Under the pieces are notes generated by a model. It saw only the letters and a program-made list of their open reading frames with translations. It had not been told where the DNA came from and did not search any database. From contig OZ018409.1 in NCBI GenBank assembly GCA_963969595.1, forward strand, positions 1,614,501-1,678,500: a DNA stretch of 64,000 nucleotides, in the 5' to 3' direction. The stretch's first letter is position 1. Each line of letters starts with the position of its first letter. The DNA is from Neckera pumila. Taxonomy: Eukaryota > Streptophyta > Bryopsida > Hypnales > Neckeraceae. The position numbers were made by a program, and so were the translations under genes. This document shows positions 32,313-44,001 of this stretch, one piece after another.

Positions 32313-33194
32313 GGCCAATTGATATTTCTTTAAAATGGCGGTATTTTTAGTTTAGACCTTGCGGCCTGAAATCTATATGTGGTTGATTGCTTGAAACACT
32401 TGTACAATTTATGTCACACATTTTGTGCTAATTAGTTTTTTGGCCATATCCTTTGCGTTTTGTCTTCAAATGACTCAAAATTCATAGACAAGGTAATTAT
32501 GACTATAACACGCCTTATCTAAGTTTTTGAAATGTTTTAAAAACGTTTTACAATTTAATAAAAGCCCCCAATATTATATCACACTTGCAAATTTTGGAGG
32601 GTTTAGTATTATCTAGTATCTAAAAAAACAAATTTGGAGTTGAAATTTGGAAGAAATGGTCTTTTAGTAGATTTTTAGCTACGGCCTGAAAGAACTCTAA
32701 AATACTTAATTTTATATGGTGTAGAAGTCCACAAAATGAGCTTCATTCAACTTCCATTTTGAAGCATATAAAGCATATTTTTGGTGTTTTTTTTTATAGA
32801 TGACCGTCTCGATAGAAATATAAAAATTTACTAATTTTTATTTTATTCATTTAATTTATTTTTTCTATTTTTAATTTATTTAAACACTAAGGTATCTATT
32901 TTCTTAAGTTTTCACACTTTTCTATTTCTCCTACTTAGAAAATTTTTCTAGGCTTTTCCTTTGGTGGTTACCTTCATCTCAAAGGTTTATATATAAGACA
33001 TATTTTTTTAATTTTAAGAAAATGATTTTTCTAGTTTTAAAATGTTCTAGAAAAAATCATGAGTACTGTTGTAAAACGCAACAAATAATACAAGTGTTTT
33101 GTGCACTCTTCCACTTGTCTTAGACTTTAGGCTAAAGAAGGAATTGAATGGAAAAATGGTGGATTTCATATGCAATTTTAACAAAATTTCCCAT
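32313..33194. mobile_element. Family C element split by a family B insertion (second case)
   Basis: The left part, GGCCAATTGATATTTCTTTA...AATGGCGG (32313-32380), and right part (33113-33194, ending TTTTAACAAAATTTCCC) flank a worn family B element. Confidence 0.6.
32381..33112 (+). mobile_element. Family B element, worn
   Basis: The left end is GGTTGATTGCTTGAAACACT, followed by ATTTATGTCACACATT as in the copy at 10649. The right end, CAAGTGTTTTGTGCACTC, is decayed. The body is colinear with 10649-11381. Confidence 0.7.
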
Positions 33195-33447
33195 GGACTG
33201 AGAATTATCATTTTATTGAAGATGGAATTGTAAGCTAATAGGATGTTATTCAACTCTTTAAAAATTAATTCAAGTTAATCTACACAATTTTTTTAATATT
33301 TTATAATTACTATATTTTACATAACTATAGACAATAATGAGTCATAAATAAATTTGAGATCTCTTGATCTATTGTAAAACAATATGATATATAATGTAGA
33401 TATGGAAATTAAAAAATTTATCATATATTCGATGTTACTTAAAAAAT

Positions 33448-33614
33448 GGAAAAATTTGTTAATATAGCAGTCATTCACTCATTCCGCAACTTTGGCACTT
33501 TTACAGTTTAGATTGCGGCACCATATGGTCTAAAATCTATATTTGCCCTAGATAATTTAGACTATGCGATCTAAAAATGGCTAATGGAATACTGCCATTT
33601 TAATGAAATTCATC
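33448..33614. mobile_element. Family C element
   Basis: The left end is GGAAAAATTTGTTAATATAG; the right end is CTGCCATTTTAATGAAATTC. The interior has CTAAAATCTATATTTGCCCT. Confidence 0.65.
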
Positions 33615-33641
33615 CTAAAAGTATAATTTTTTTGCAAAAAA

Positions 33642-34396
33642 GGGTGATTGCAAGAAAGACCATTACCATTTTGCGTTACAATTGAAGTGATGGAGTTGTC
33701 ATATGCTATAACTTTTTAAACATGAACTTGATTAACTTGAAATTTTTATTGGAGATGGCTAACTTGATAGAATCATAGAGTTGATAGTATTTAAATCCCT
33801 TTATTTTCAAAAATTTCCAAAAATCATCATATATTTAAATTTAAATTTAGCAAATTTGTTACATTTTGCGGTTTAGGGATTTTTTGTATTGGAGAGTACC
33901 CAAAATTAATGATCTAAAACTAAAATTCTTGTGGTCTATTTCCATAATCAGACATCATGTTTCTACCAAAGGGAATTTAAAAATATTTTATTTTATATCC
34001 TCTATATGTGTGCTAATAGGGATTCTTTACACAAGCAAATCTGAACATTCCAGATGGTTTGAAGATCATCTTTTTGGTGAATGTCTTCATCATAAAGTCT
34101 TTCCAAATGGACAAATTTTCATTTCTTTGAAAATCGTTTTTCCTATCTTTTGCAAATTAAAATGTAAAAGTACCTATTTTCATGAGATTTTGTACTTTTT
34201 CTGTTCTCCTACTTAGAAAATTTTTCTATGCTTTTCCTTCCTAGAGTGAGTACCTTCTTCTTAAATGTGTATACACTAAACATAATTATTTCTCACATTT
34301 ATTAAAAATTATTTTTCTAATTATACATTATTCTCCCAAAAAATGAGTATTGAGAAAAATGCTACAAAAATTGCACGGTCTTTCTTGCAATGATCC
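33642..34396 (+). mobile_element. Family B element (755 bp)
   Basis: The left end is GGGTGATTGCAAGAAAGACC; the right end, GGTCTTTCTTGCAATGATCC, is slightly worn. Flanking AAAA/ACAA is an imperfect 4-bp duplication. The body is colinear with 16651-17374. Confidence 0.8.
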
Positions 34397-34428
34397 ACAA
34401 GCACATTGAGAATCTCATATTTGAATGC

Positions 34429-34952
34429 CATTAGAGAAAATTTCAGCCCTCTATAGGACTGAATGGATGCATGAAAATGTGCATTTAAGGAAAGTATCAG
34501 CCTTAAAAGGTTGTCAAGCAATATGTAAGGTGAACAATCAACCAAGGTGTCCGGTCGGAATTCCAATAAAAATTTATTTTTTGTTATTTTTTCTTAAAAA
34601 AAATATCTTTTTCACTATAATTGCACATTTACCGAAACCCTAGTGGCCTGCCACAAGGTCCAGAGTTTTTGTAATGATTAGAGAAAATTTGGACGCTCTA
34701 GAGGGCTGTTTTTTTATAGGTGACATTGAGGGTGACATATGTTGCAAATACAACAAAAATTGAAAAAATATATAAAATATTTAAAAAAAATTAAAGTCAT
34801 AGACTACATGATTATTTCAAGTGCCACAGTTGACTATAGTTTTACTTATTATTTTCTATATTTTATTTTATAAAAATATTATTTTATTTCCTATATTTGC
34901 ATAGTTGAATGTTGTGTTTGAGCCCCCTAGAGAGACAAGTTTTTCTCTAATG
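34429..34952. repeat. Family D element, probably composite
   Basis: It starts CATTAGAGAAAATTTCAGCC and ends TTTTTCTCTAATG. A second left-end-like GATTAGAGAAAATTTGGACG at about 34675 suggests two elements fused or nested. Confidence 0.55.
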
Positions 34953-35039
34953 TTAGCGTTATATTTCTTGTGTGTACAATGCGATGTCAAACTTTGAAGC
35001 ACAAGAGGATGATTGCAATAATATAGTTGAAAAACTATA

Positions 35040-35893
35040 CTCCTTTTGTCCCAAAATGATCTTCTTGTTGGCCTTGATTTCTATGTCAAAGTGATCTTCT
35101 TGTTGCATTTTGTGATGTTGCAAATTAGTGAGATTTAGTTTTTGATGCTATTTGAGACCAACAAAAAAAATCCAAGTTATAGTTCTAGAGTTCCCCCTCC
35201 ATCCATGCAAATATGCTATCATCAATGAAAAGACAAATGAAATGATTAAAGGGATCAATCAACATTGTTAATTCTCATTAGATGACATTTGAGGCTTCTA
35301 GAAGACTGCCAGTTTTCTTGCGTTCCTAAACTGCGGGAACGCAAGATAACTGCTGAGAACTGTTGGCTGATGTAGCCACGACTGTGCCACGTCATTTTGG
35401 AAAAAAAAAAAGTTTTTTGATTAGAATGATATTTTGGGCAAAAAAAAATTTCTTTTTCTTTTTTTCTTTTGAAAAAAACAATTCTGACAGCCCGTACCAA
35501 CTATTCACAAAATCGGGACAGCATTGGAAACGGACCTAAAACAATCTTCTAGAAGCCTCAAATGTCATCTAATGTATTTTTTGCATCTCTTTGAAGATTG
35601 TCCAATTGAAGGAGATGATCTTGGGTATATATTAAATGCCTACAAAATTGCAAACTCACACTCAATAATTAATGATCAGTGGTGCTCCTTGAAAATGCCC
35701 CCAAAGTTATACTTTTTAATATTCTAAATTTGAAACTACACTTTGAAAAAGGCTCCAAAATTCAAAGTTTCTAGAATGCTAGGAGTGCACCAAAATCTAC
35801 CTGTAGCGCAAAATTGGTTTTTAAAATGTTATTTTTAGCCTTAATTCAAAACATTTTGTCCAACAAAAAGATCATTTGAAGACAAAGGTAATA
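35040..35893. mobile_element. Stowaway-like element interrupted by a family D element
   Basis: The left end CTCCTTTTGTCCCAAAATGA, followed by TCTTCTTGTTGG, pairs with the right end (CCAACAAAAAGATCATTTGA then AGACAAAGGT). A TA lies next to the left end. The Stowaway assignment rests on the CTCC(C/T)T-TGTCCCAAAATGA-like terminus and the TA. Confidence 0.6.
35276..35574. mobile_element. Family D element with 30-bp perfect inverted ends
   Basis: It begins CATTAGATGACATTTGAGGC and ends GCCTCAAATGTCATCTAATG; the identity extends through TTCTAGAAGA. Perfect ends suggest it is young. The interior has ATGTAGCCACGACTGTGCCA, as in other copies. Confidence 0.9.
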
Positions 35894-35921
35894 CAAAGTA
35901 TACATAAGGGGTCAATGGATC

Positions 35922-36841
35922 TTAACTCCTAAAGGCCCAAGGCCTTTTTTTTGCCAAAAAACACCCAAATCTACCATTCTTACAACAAAGAGTAAAATAA
36001 ATCTAAAAATGTTTTTTTTGCACATCTAAACATAGTATCTAACACCTAGCTAGTATGAAAATGTGCAAAATAAATCTCAAAATATTTGATAGCATAGATT
36101 GCAAGATATCTACGGTGGAAGTGAAAAAAATAAGTTTTCCAGCACATTGTGGGACTAGATTTTATGACTTTGAGCATTTTTAACTTAAATTTTTTGCACT
36201 ATAGAGTTTTGAGTTTTAAATATTCATAGTGGGAAATTGAGTTGAGAATCTTTAAAAAAATGAAAAATCCAAAAAACCTTAATTTTCATTACTAAAAAAA
36301 TTATTAAGTAGAAGTAGGTATGTAATAGAAGGAAAATCTAAAATGTTAATATCTTTTATATAGAATTAAAGAGCACGAATTTCAATTGTAAAATTGTTCT
36401 AGCAAAAAAACTAAACCTTGTGGAACATTTTTTTTGAAAAATTGTTAAAATTGCATTCAAAAATGAATCCTACAAGTTGTTGTTTTTAAGAAGATGCTAA
36501 GTGCCTGAAAAAAAAGATTGTCCATAACTTTCTCATAAAAAATCCAAATGAAATGAATCAAAGCTTTCCAGATAGATGAAAATATAGTTTATCAAAAAAG
36601 AAATTTTTAAAAAAAAAAAAATGCAAAATTGTCTTGCTGTCCCCCGTCCCCTGTTTTGAGCTTATTTGGGCATAACTTTTTTCTTGGGCACCAATTGAAC
36701 AAAAATGAAGCTTAGCAGTTTTTCTATCTATCAAAAAAGTTTCAAAAAACCACAACAAAAATTTAGCCCGTAGGTACCTAGCCGAAATCCGATTTGTCCC
36801 CCAAAGGAACATTTGTCCCCCCAAAGGGAAAAAGAAGTTAA
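35922..36841 (+). mobile_element. Family A element (920 bp)
   Basis: It begins TTAACTCCTAAAGGCCCAAG. The body matches 11806-12955 with deletions. The right edge is altered (CCCCCAAAGG duplicated, ending AGAAGTTAA). Confidence 0.75.
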
Positions 36842-36973
36842 CTAAATGGTATATTATATAAAAATTAAAAGTTTTATTGAAGACCTAATTCAATAGGCAA
36901 TGCTAATCTACTAGTTGAATTTGTACTTGACAACAAATTGAATTGGATATAAATACTCACTAGTGATTGCAAG

Positions 36974-37242
36974 CATTAGAAGAAATTTCAGCCCTTCGGA
37001 GGATTGCTCCAAAGTGACATACGAAGCTCATTAGATGACATTGGAGGGCATTGAAGGGCCATTTTGGGCTTGTTCCCAATGCTAGCTTGATTCTATGAAT
37101 AGCCAATACAGACTATTATAATTTTTTTTTTTTTTTTTTAAATGATGTAGCACGGTTTTGGCTACATCAGCCATCAGTTATCCGGCCTTCCCACAGTCTA
37201 GGAACACAGGACAACTTGCAGTCTCTCAAATGTCATCTAATG
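36974..37242. mobile_element. Family D element plus a short left-end fragment
   Basis: The fragment CATTAGAAGAAATTTCAGCC starts at 36974. A complete copy runs from CATTAGATGACATTGGAG at 37029 to CTCAAATGTCATCTAATG at 37242, with the GTAGCACGG...ACATCAGCCA interior. Confidence 0.75.
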
Positions 37243-37374
37243 ATTAAAATGTGAGTTTGACATTTTCAAAAGTGGCCAAAGTGAGCAATCAGCTGGTCTG
37301 ACTTTCGCGAAAATAGTTAAACTAGCTGACTTTAAAGTTTATCCATAGTTTTTAAAGTAACAAATAGTATTTAA

Positions 37375-37560
37375 TTGACACTTGTTTCAATTAAGTCTTG
37401 AAAATTAAATCCAATCAAAACACAAAATTTGACTTATGACAATTGTTTCATTTAAGTCTTGAAAATTAAATCCAATCAAACCACAAAATTTGACTTATGA
37501 CAATTGTTTCATTTAAGTCTTGAAAATTAAATCCAATCAAACCACAAAAAATTTGGCTTA
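37375..37560 (+). repeat. 61-bp tandem repeat, three copies
   Basis: The phrase TTAAGTCTTGAAAATTAAAT begins at 37391, 37452 and 37513. Copies 2 and 3 are nearly identical. Confidence 0.92.
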
Positions 37561-37637
37561 CTATAGTTGGATTTAGTTTGATTTAATTTGGCTTATTTGA
37601 AACTTAATTTTTTCAATTTAATCAATTTGTGAATTTT

Positions 37638-37769
37638 AAGATGAAAAGAGGAGCTTTTTATGGAAGTAGGGTAGTGGTCGGGTTTACAACCCATATGGGA
37701 TATGTATCTTCACTCATTGACAACCCTACCACTACCCTACTTCCATAAAGAGCTCCTCTTTTCATCTTG
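37638..37769. mobile_element. 132-bp foldback element
   Basis: AAGATGAAAAGAGGAGCTTT and AGCTCCTCTTTTCATCTT pair, and the pairing continues through GGAAGTAGGGTAGTGGT. The loop is about 35 bp. No target duplication could be fixed. Confidence 0.8.
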
Positions 37770-37896
37770 AAACTCATGAAATGTCATTGAAATCAATCCT
37801 TTACCTTACCACAAAAATAATAATCTAGAGATTGATGGTCATTTAATTGTTTTTGGACATTTTTTTTTGGTACAATTTGGTGGTAGTGGAAGGTGC

Positions 37897-38274
37897 CATT
37901 AGAAGAAATTTTAGGCCTCTGGAAGGCTACTCCATAGTCCTCCGAGGTACCCTGAAATTTGCTTACATTTTGCTCAAAATGTTTTTTTCCCTATTTCCGC
38001 CCTACTAAAACTGCAACAGCAATGGCGCAGGAACCTAGAATTCCGAATAAAAAATTGTTAAAATTTTTTTCAAAAATCTTAAATTTTTTTTTTTTTTTAA
38101 ATTAAAATTTAAAATAAAAAAAATAAAAAATTTGCGGAACTTGACTGCTCCGGCGAGTAGTCAAAGACTTTGACTGCTCACAAAGAGCATTTTCAAAGTT
38201 GACAGGCCATGCAAAGAATAGCATGGCATGTCAACTTTGGACGGCCCTCTTTAGGGCTGAAAATTTCTCTAATG
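37897..38274. mobile_element. Family D element (378 bp)
   Basis: The ends CATTAGAAGAAATTTTAGGC and GGGCTGAAAATTTCTCTAATG (last 20 bases counted) pair. Inside, 38196-38238 forms a hairpin of AAAGTTGACA/TGTCAACTTT with CATGC/GCATG. Confidence 0.75.
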
Positions 38275-38368
38275 CATCCAAATACAAAGTGTTGAGAAAT
38301 CAGGGTTATAGAGTATCTTAAGTGACATTGATTTTATAGTACTTTATAATTGAATTTTAAATCATTAT

Positions 38369-38694
38369 GGTCAATTTTGTTAAAATGGCAGCATTCCATT
38401 ACAATGGCATGTTATTTTAGTTTAGAACGGCCATTTTGAAATCTACGCTTATCATACATTCTAAAAATCTACCCTTGTCCTAGATACCTAAAATCTATAC
38501 CATTCCTAGATTTTAGAACAATCGGTCTAAAATCTATATAGTTCCTAGATGTTTGAAATCTACAAGAGTCTTAGATTTTTGGAATCTATATCTGTTCTAG
38601 ATGTTTAGATTAGGCGGTCTGAAAAAATGGCACAAGGAATATGGCACAAGGAAAATATGGCACTAAGAATACCACCATTTTAACGGAATTGGCC
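38369..38694. mobile_element. Family C element, long form (326 bp)
   Basis: The ends GGTCAATTTTGTTAAAATGG and CCATTTTAACGGAATTGGCC are inverted repeats. The interior holds four or five copies of an AAATCTA...CCTAGAT motif. CATT is present close to both edges. Confidence 0.85.
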
Positions 38695-38814
38695 ATCATT
38701 GCTAACCATGTGACATTGTCACTTCAACTGAACGGATATTGGGGAAAAAACAATTTGTAAGAGAAATAAAAACAAATCTACAGGATCCTTCAGAGGCCTT
38801 GTTTTTTTCTAATG

Positions 38815-39488
38815 AAAGACAAGTCTTACTTCCGTCGCATTGAAGGTACCTTCTCTTGTTATCCGCTATAACTTTTGAAGTACAAGTTCAATGAACATAA
38901 AATTTCTATAAACATGTCTAACTTGAATAATACTTGATAGTAATTAGATCCTTTATTTTTTAGAAATTAAAAAAAAATCATTTTATATTTAAAAATCATT
39001 TTTGTTAACTTGTCACATGGTGCAATTTAGGATTTTTTCGACGTTAGAAATCTCCAAATATAATTATTTGAGTTGAAATTTTCATGGTCTATTTGCATAT
39101 TAGAAAGCATATATCTCCGAAAGGAAATCATCTGAAAATATATTATCTTATGTCAGCATATATCTACTAAAGGAAATCATCTGAAAACATGTTATTTTAT
39201 GCCAATATATTCTTCAAATGAATACAAATAGTACTTCCATTCTGCACAAATTATTTTTGAACATTGAAGATGGTTCTAAGATCATTCTTTCGGTGAAATC
39301 TCATAACCATCAACTCTTCTCAAATGAATACTTCTATGCTTTTTCTTCCTATAGTATCTTCTCCTTATTAAAGGAATATACATTACGCATATTTTTCACA
39401 TTTTTAAATTTATTTATTTATTTATAAAGTCTCCCAAAGAAAAAAATGAATATTGTACACAATACACAGTCTTTCTTGCAATGACCTT
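38815..39488 (+). mobile_element. Family B element, left end lost
   Basis: The right end GTCTTTCTTGCAATGACC matches the family. The body has GTTATCCGCTATAACTTTTG, as in 33700. The left boundary adjoins a fragment ending CTAATG, resembling family D. Confidence 0.6.
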
Positions 39489-40415
39489 CATATATGTAAA
39501 AATATACATGAATGTAAATAAACCAAAATAGAGTAAAGTAATAATTTATGTTTATATACTTCAATATGACAAATTTAATATCAAAAAAACTAAAAACTCT
39601 ATACAAAATCCCACACATGATTGTCTTTAAAATTAAATGTCATCATACAATTTTGAGTATTTTTTTGATATTTTGCATTTTTTTAATTCATCTATTTGAA
39701 AAATTATTTTTGGCTTCATCTTTCTAGAATAGTAGAATGATCTTGGTTAGATTTCTAGGTATTAGTCTATTTGGTTTTATTATTAAAATTTTAATTTCTA
39801 ACTTAAAAGTATTTTTAATAAAAATCAATGATGCTAGACCAAATTGCAAAAATAGTACAAAAAGAATTACAATAAATTGGTGATATTCCAGTACCTTTGA
39901 ATCTTTCAGATCGCGTGCTCTAAAACACAAATTTTAAACCATTTCTATCCTTGTGTTAGACCAATAATATGTGCTTTTATGTCACAATTTTTGATGCTGA
40001 AATTGCCCGACTTTAATAAAATTGACATTACATCTTACAGCTTGTGTATGGTAAAATCACAATATATCAAGAATGCTCTAATATAATCATGCTAATCCAA
40101 TGACGTTTAGTATATCCTAATGTTTTTGTAGAGCAATTGGGTTTTCACCTTAATCCTGAAATACTAAGGTAGGAACACTAGCATTAGTATCTATATTCTC
40201 ATTCTTGTACTTCACGGACTGTCACTGAATCTATCTCTAGATTTCTCATTAATGTGTTCTTGAAATGCTTGGCTATGATTCACTAACGCATTTGAAGGAC
40301 ATATACCTAACTTTCATTTGCTAACTATGGACTTTTGTTGATTTTGGTTTAGGATCCACCCATGTAAAAATTTCAATGGTGTGCGGAACCATCTCTTTGA
40401 AAAATTATAGAAATT
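39489..40415. other. AT-rich spacer, nothing recognised
   Basis: No gene, repeat terminus or coding bias seen. Confidence 0.4.
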
Positions 40416-40520
40416 ACATACTACGTCCAAAGTTAGTTAGTTTTTTTTTTAATATTCATCATTACATACTACATCCAAACTTAGTTTTTTTTTTTTTTTA
40501 ATATTCATCATTTTCACTCA
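40416..40520 (+). repeat. Tandem duplication of about 60 bp
   Basis: ACATACTAC(G/A)TCCAAA, a T run, then AATATTCATCATT occurs twice in a row. Confidence 0.75.
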
Positions 40521-40839
40521 CTAATATTATAGATACATTCATTCTCAAAAAAGTTGGCTCCAACTGTGCTGAATTGCTTAATATTGACGGTTTTGGGTGC
40601 TTTCACCTTACATAGGCCAAAAGTGGCTAATGGATCATGGATGACTTTCAAGATTATTGTAGAATTGAAGAACGCATGTATTGGTGTATAAATCAAATCA
40701 TTTTTGGGAAAGTAACCTTAATGATAGATCTCGTCTTTTCTAAGTTAAAGTAAAAAATTTGTTGTGATCATGACAAAATTGTGCCTCAATCTACATTATA
40801 GTACTGTACTATAAGGTAGGAAGTTCTAAAAGCAATCAA

Positions 40840-40950
40840 GCTCTAAAATGTCTCACCTCCTTAAATGTACCTTATTTGTACATGTTGTTTTTTCATACTT
40901 TCATCAATGTACAAACAATGTACATTTTAGGAGGTGAGCCATTTTAGAGC
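40840..40950. mobile_element. 111-bp foldback element
   Basis: GCTCTAAAATGTCTCACCTC and GAGGTGAGCCATTTTAGAGC pair with one mismatch, continuing into TAAATGTAC/GTACATTT. Confidence 0.8.
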
Positions 40951-41585
40951 CGTATGCCATTTCAACTTCAAAATTTTATAACTAATTAAACAGAGCTCTA
41001 AAAAATATGAAACGACTCGGGTTAGATGACAATTCCACTTGTCTTTCAAGGAAAATTTCCTGAAAAAAATTTCAAGTTGTTTCACCTCCCCAAATTCAGT
41101 TCCACCCCTTAGATGGTCCATTTATGGATCTCCTACCTTTAACTGGGTTCCTCAGATCTCTCTACATTCTGACAGAGGAGCGGTGCATCAACAGCCCGAG
41201 GTCCTGCAAAGTCGTGATAGAAAATTCCGTTGAGAGTACTGTGAGAATTCGGAAAAATATAATCGTGAGGAAATTTTAATCTAGATTTTGCTGTGTAACC
41301 CAAAATTGGCAGACGTAAAGCATGTGTTAATTGGGGCCTAAACCTCGATGCATTGGAGGAATGTGTTTGCTATGAATCCAGTACGAATTGAAGGACCAAT
41401 GCGAAGAACACTAGATGGGCTCTCAGTACTCTAGCTCTAGGCCTCTAGCTCTTTCAAGAGAGTATTCTTGAGCACTCTAGCTACTCCATGGTTCAAAGGG
41501 GTAATAAACGACTCACTCCTCGCTATAATAACAGTGAGGACGCCCATTACTTGTTCAAAGACTGGTACGTACTCATATGTATCAG
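40951..41585. other. 3' flank of the RING gene, nothing firm
   Basis: A frame of about 50 codons from the ATG at 41134 exists, but has no recognisable features. Confidence 0.35.
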
Positions 41586-42275
41586 CTAGGCGCCATCATT
41601 CCACCCAGCGGGCAGCTGTTGATTGGCTAGAGCCAAACGCCGTTCCAACTGAGCAATGTGTTGACCCATTTGGATTGTTTCCTGCGTCAAGTCCGAGTTC
41701 CTTCGCAGCAAATCGTTCTCACGTTGTTGCAGACGGGGTTTCAGACGAGCTCGTTCTAATACCAAACTGCGGCCTCGGGATCTCTCGCGGACAAGCTCTT
41801 GAAGTGCCTGAATTATCGCCATGCAGTCTGAGAACTCTGACTCGGGAGTTGAACCTGATTCCCGAGGAACAAACAGTTGTGGATTGCCGGGGCGGGGTGA
41901 GACGACGTTCCCTGCACCTGCAGCTTCACCGGCGCTGTCATTGCCGTGGCTTGACCTTGACCTTGCAGCAGCATCTCCAGCACCATGATGAAGAGAAAGA
42001 ATGTTCACGTTTCTGCTCAAGACCTTTCTGCAAACTGGGCATGGCTTCAGATCGTTCTGGAGCCACTGACTCAAGCATGGCCAGCAGAAGACGTGACCAC
42101 ACGAGGTGGCCACGGGATCCGTCGGAGCCTCCATGCAGATGTGGCACTCCAGGATCGCACGTGGAGGTACGTTAGATTTGTCATCCACAAGTACGCGGGA
42201 GGACACTGTGGATAGCGGAGTACAGCTTTCTTCCAAAACTACTACTTGATTCTCTTGGGCATGGCCGGTAGCCAT
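41586..42275 (-). CDS. C3HC4 RING-finger protein with C-terminal coiled coil
   Basis: Likely E3 ubiquitin ligase: the RING recruits an E2 and the coiled coil probably mediates self-association or substrate contact. 229 residues from the ATG at 42275; the frame is open slightly further upstream, but without another ATG. RING ligands are complete: C44, C47, C59, H61, C64, C67, C79, C82, with the CGHVFCWPCL and CPVCRK signatures. This spacing and the CGH-FCWPCL string are typical of the RMA/RNF5/RNF185 group, but that group ends in a membrane anchor and none is present here, so the protein is probably soluble. Residues 145-225 are rich in Glu, Arg, Leu and Gln, with heptad-like spacing (IIQALQELVRE... 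LRRNSDLTQETIQMGQHIAQ). A low-complexity Ala/Gly/Ser linker joins the two parts. Intronless. Related broken copies lie at 47.4-50.5 kb. Confidence 0.88.
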   Translation of the reverse strand: MATGHAQENQVVVLEESCTPLSTVSSRVLVDDKSNVPPRAILECHICMEAPTDPVATSCGHVFCWPCLSQWLQNDLKPCPVCRKVLSRNVNILSLHHGAGDAAARSRSSHGNDSAGEAAGAGNVVSPRPGNPQLFVPRESGSTPESEFSDCMAIIQALQELVRERSRGRSLVLERARLKPRLQQRENDLLRRNSDLTQETIQMGQHIAQLERRLALANQQLPAGWNDGA

Positions 42276-43661
42276 TGCGAACACAGTTTTAATTAATTAT
42301 GCTATTCAGCACTCAGCAGTACGATTAGTTTTCTACTTGCGCACTTTGCTAGATGCAAGGTGTGCAAATCACGGATCGACTGAAAGTTCACTCAGGTAAA
42401 ATATATGAACTGCAATTAAATTAAATGCGAAGGAACCACCCCAAGTGGTAAAGATCTAGACTGTAGAAAAAGCTTATATATGTAACTGGAATTTAGTGCT
42501 CTTTGACCCTCAAACTGTTCTCTCTCGGGAAGCTCCCATGATCACTGATTGCAATCCGAAGGTGTGATCTAACGAACCTGGGAAATTGTGATAGTTGTGT
42601 TGTGAGAACCCTGGCTCAGTCCTTATATAACCTAAATAGGTGCCTCGTTTGTGTGAGATTCGACCTCTCGTTCCTGTCAGTCTCGAAAGTACTTGAGTTT
42701 GGATTTGCGTCGTTGAGGCTGGTCTCGGTTGTCCGCTCAGTTGTTTCTAGAAGACACCAAAACCTTGGTCCTCTTGCAATTGAAGCCCCGAGTCATGTTC
42801 AATCCTCGGTTGAGGAACATATATTGAATGAGAAAGTTGGCAAAATCGGCAAAGTTCATTTGAATCGGCAAAGTTCATTTGAATGGCAAAAACTGTAATA
42901 ATAAAACTTTAATCTGTACGTGCCTTATTTTAGTTGTTGCAGGGAAAGCTGCTTCTGACTAGTTGGATTTGGAGGGGTCGTAACGTATTTCAGCAAGTAA
43001 CATGCAACGTTTGGGATGCTGAGTTCAAACGTTTGTCTTTCATCATTCATATCAATTTCTTGTTTTACGAACTCAAACCTTGATTTGATTCAAGATACGA
43101 GTTTCAGGAGGTGAACTTGATCTACGAAAGTAAGATTCATTCTATTGAATTATGAATGGCACTTATTATTGGGATGAAAGAATAAACATGTTATAAACTT
43201 ATACTAGAGTGCTAGTACTTTTCATCTTGTATTCTTTGTCTCTAAAGGCTTGTCCAAGTCATGTCACATCATGAGTTCACGACATCAAGGATGTCATTAT
43301 GTTCACGACAAGATCTAAATCTGAAGTTTGTCATGATGAAATGTTTTAACTATATTTAGATGGAATATCATAACATTATCTAAAAAGAATGACATAAAGT
43401 TGGACTAATATGTTAAAAAGTAGTGATATATTTGATTTTTTATCCATGATTATCATAATATAGTGAAAAATAAGTGCTCAAAATATCTAGAACTAGGATT
43501 TAGAGTTAGGCTAGGGTTGTCAAAATTTTGACTGAATCTTGATATGTCATAACAAACATGATGTGACATTATGATAAGAAAACTCCAAGTAACCAAGTCA
43601 CATTAGGATAGACAACTGCATATTTCTTGTTGATCTAAACATTAAGTTATTAAAGGGTTCA
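42276..43661. other. Upstream region of the RING gene
   Basis: Promoter and 5' UTR are expected here. A short direct repeat, AATCGGCAAAGTTCATTTGA, occurs twice at about 42845-42885. No other gene supported. Confidence 0.4.
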
Positions 43662-43669
43662 AAAATTGT

Positions 43670-44001
43670 CAGGGTTATCACACCAAACAAGTCGCCCGCC
43701 TGCCCATCCGTCCGAGACGTCCGGTTGAGTTCCGCTTGTCCGGTGTAGTCAACATATAGTTGACTTTAACCTTGAGTCCCCGCCCTGTCTTTATGTCCCT
43801 GCCCTTAAGTCCATGCCCAGTCCCTTAAGTCCACGCCCCGTCTTTACGTCCCTGTCCAATCCTTTAAATCCCCGCCCAGTCGCCCAGCTCCATGGTTTCG
43901 ATTTTTGTGCAAACCGGCACGGACCGTCCGTCTGTCCGTTCCGGTTCGCCCGTCCGTTCAGGGCGTCCGGTGACCCTGGAACGCCCAATGTGACAACCCT
44001 G
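43670..44001. mobile_element. hAT-like non-autonomous element, 332 bp, 8-bp duplication
   Basis: The ends CAGGGTTATCACA and TGTGACAACCCTG are inverted repeats. AAAATTGT is duplicated exactly at 43662-43669 and 44002-44009. A CAGGG-type end with an 8-bp duplication is characteristic of hAT. The interior is unusually GC-rich for this window, with tandem TTAAGTCC-GCCC units at 43800-43885 and CCGTCCGTCTGTCCG-like runs at 43920-43970. No coding frame. Confidence 0.88.

Noticed and set aside
33642..34396. 116-codon frame in a family B element as a possible transposase remnant
   Set aside because: The translation has no catalytic acidic-residue motif or zinc-binding pattern, and colinear copies are not open in that frame.
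41468..42175. Long plus-strand frame of 235 codons opposite the RING gene
   Set aside because: The minus strand encodes a complete C3HC4 RING with all eight ligands; the plus frame is its antisense shadow and has no domain features.
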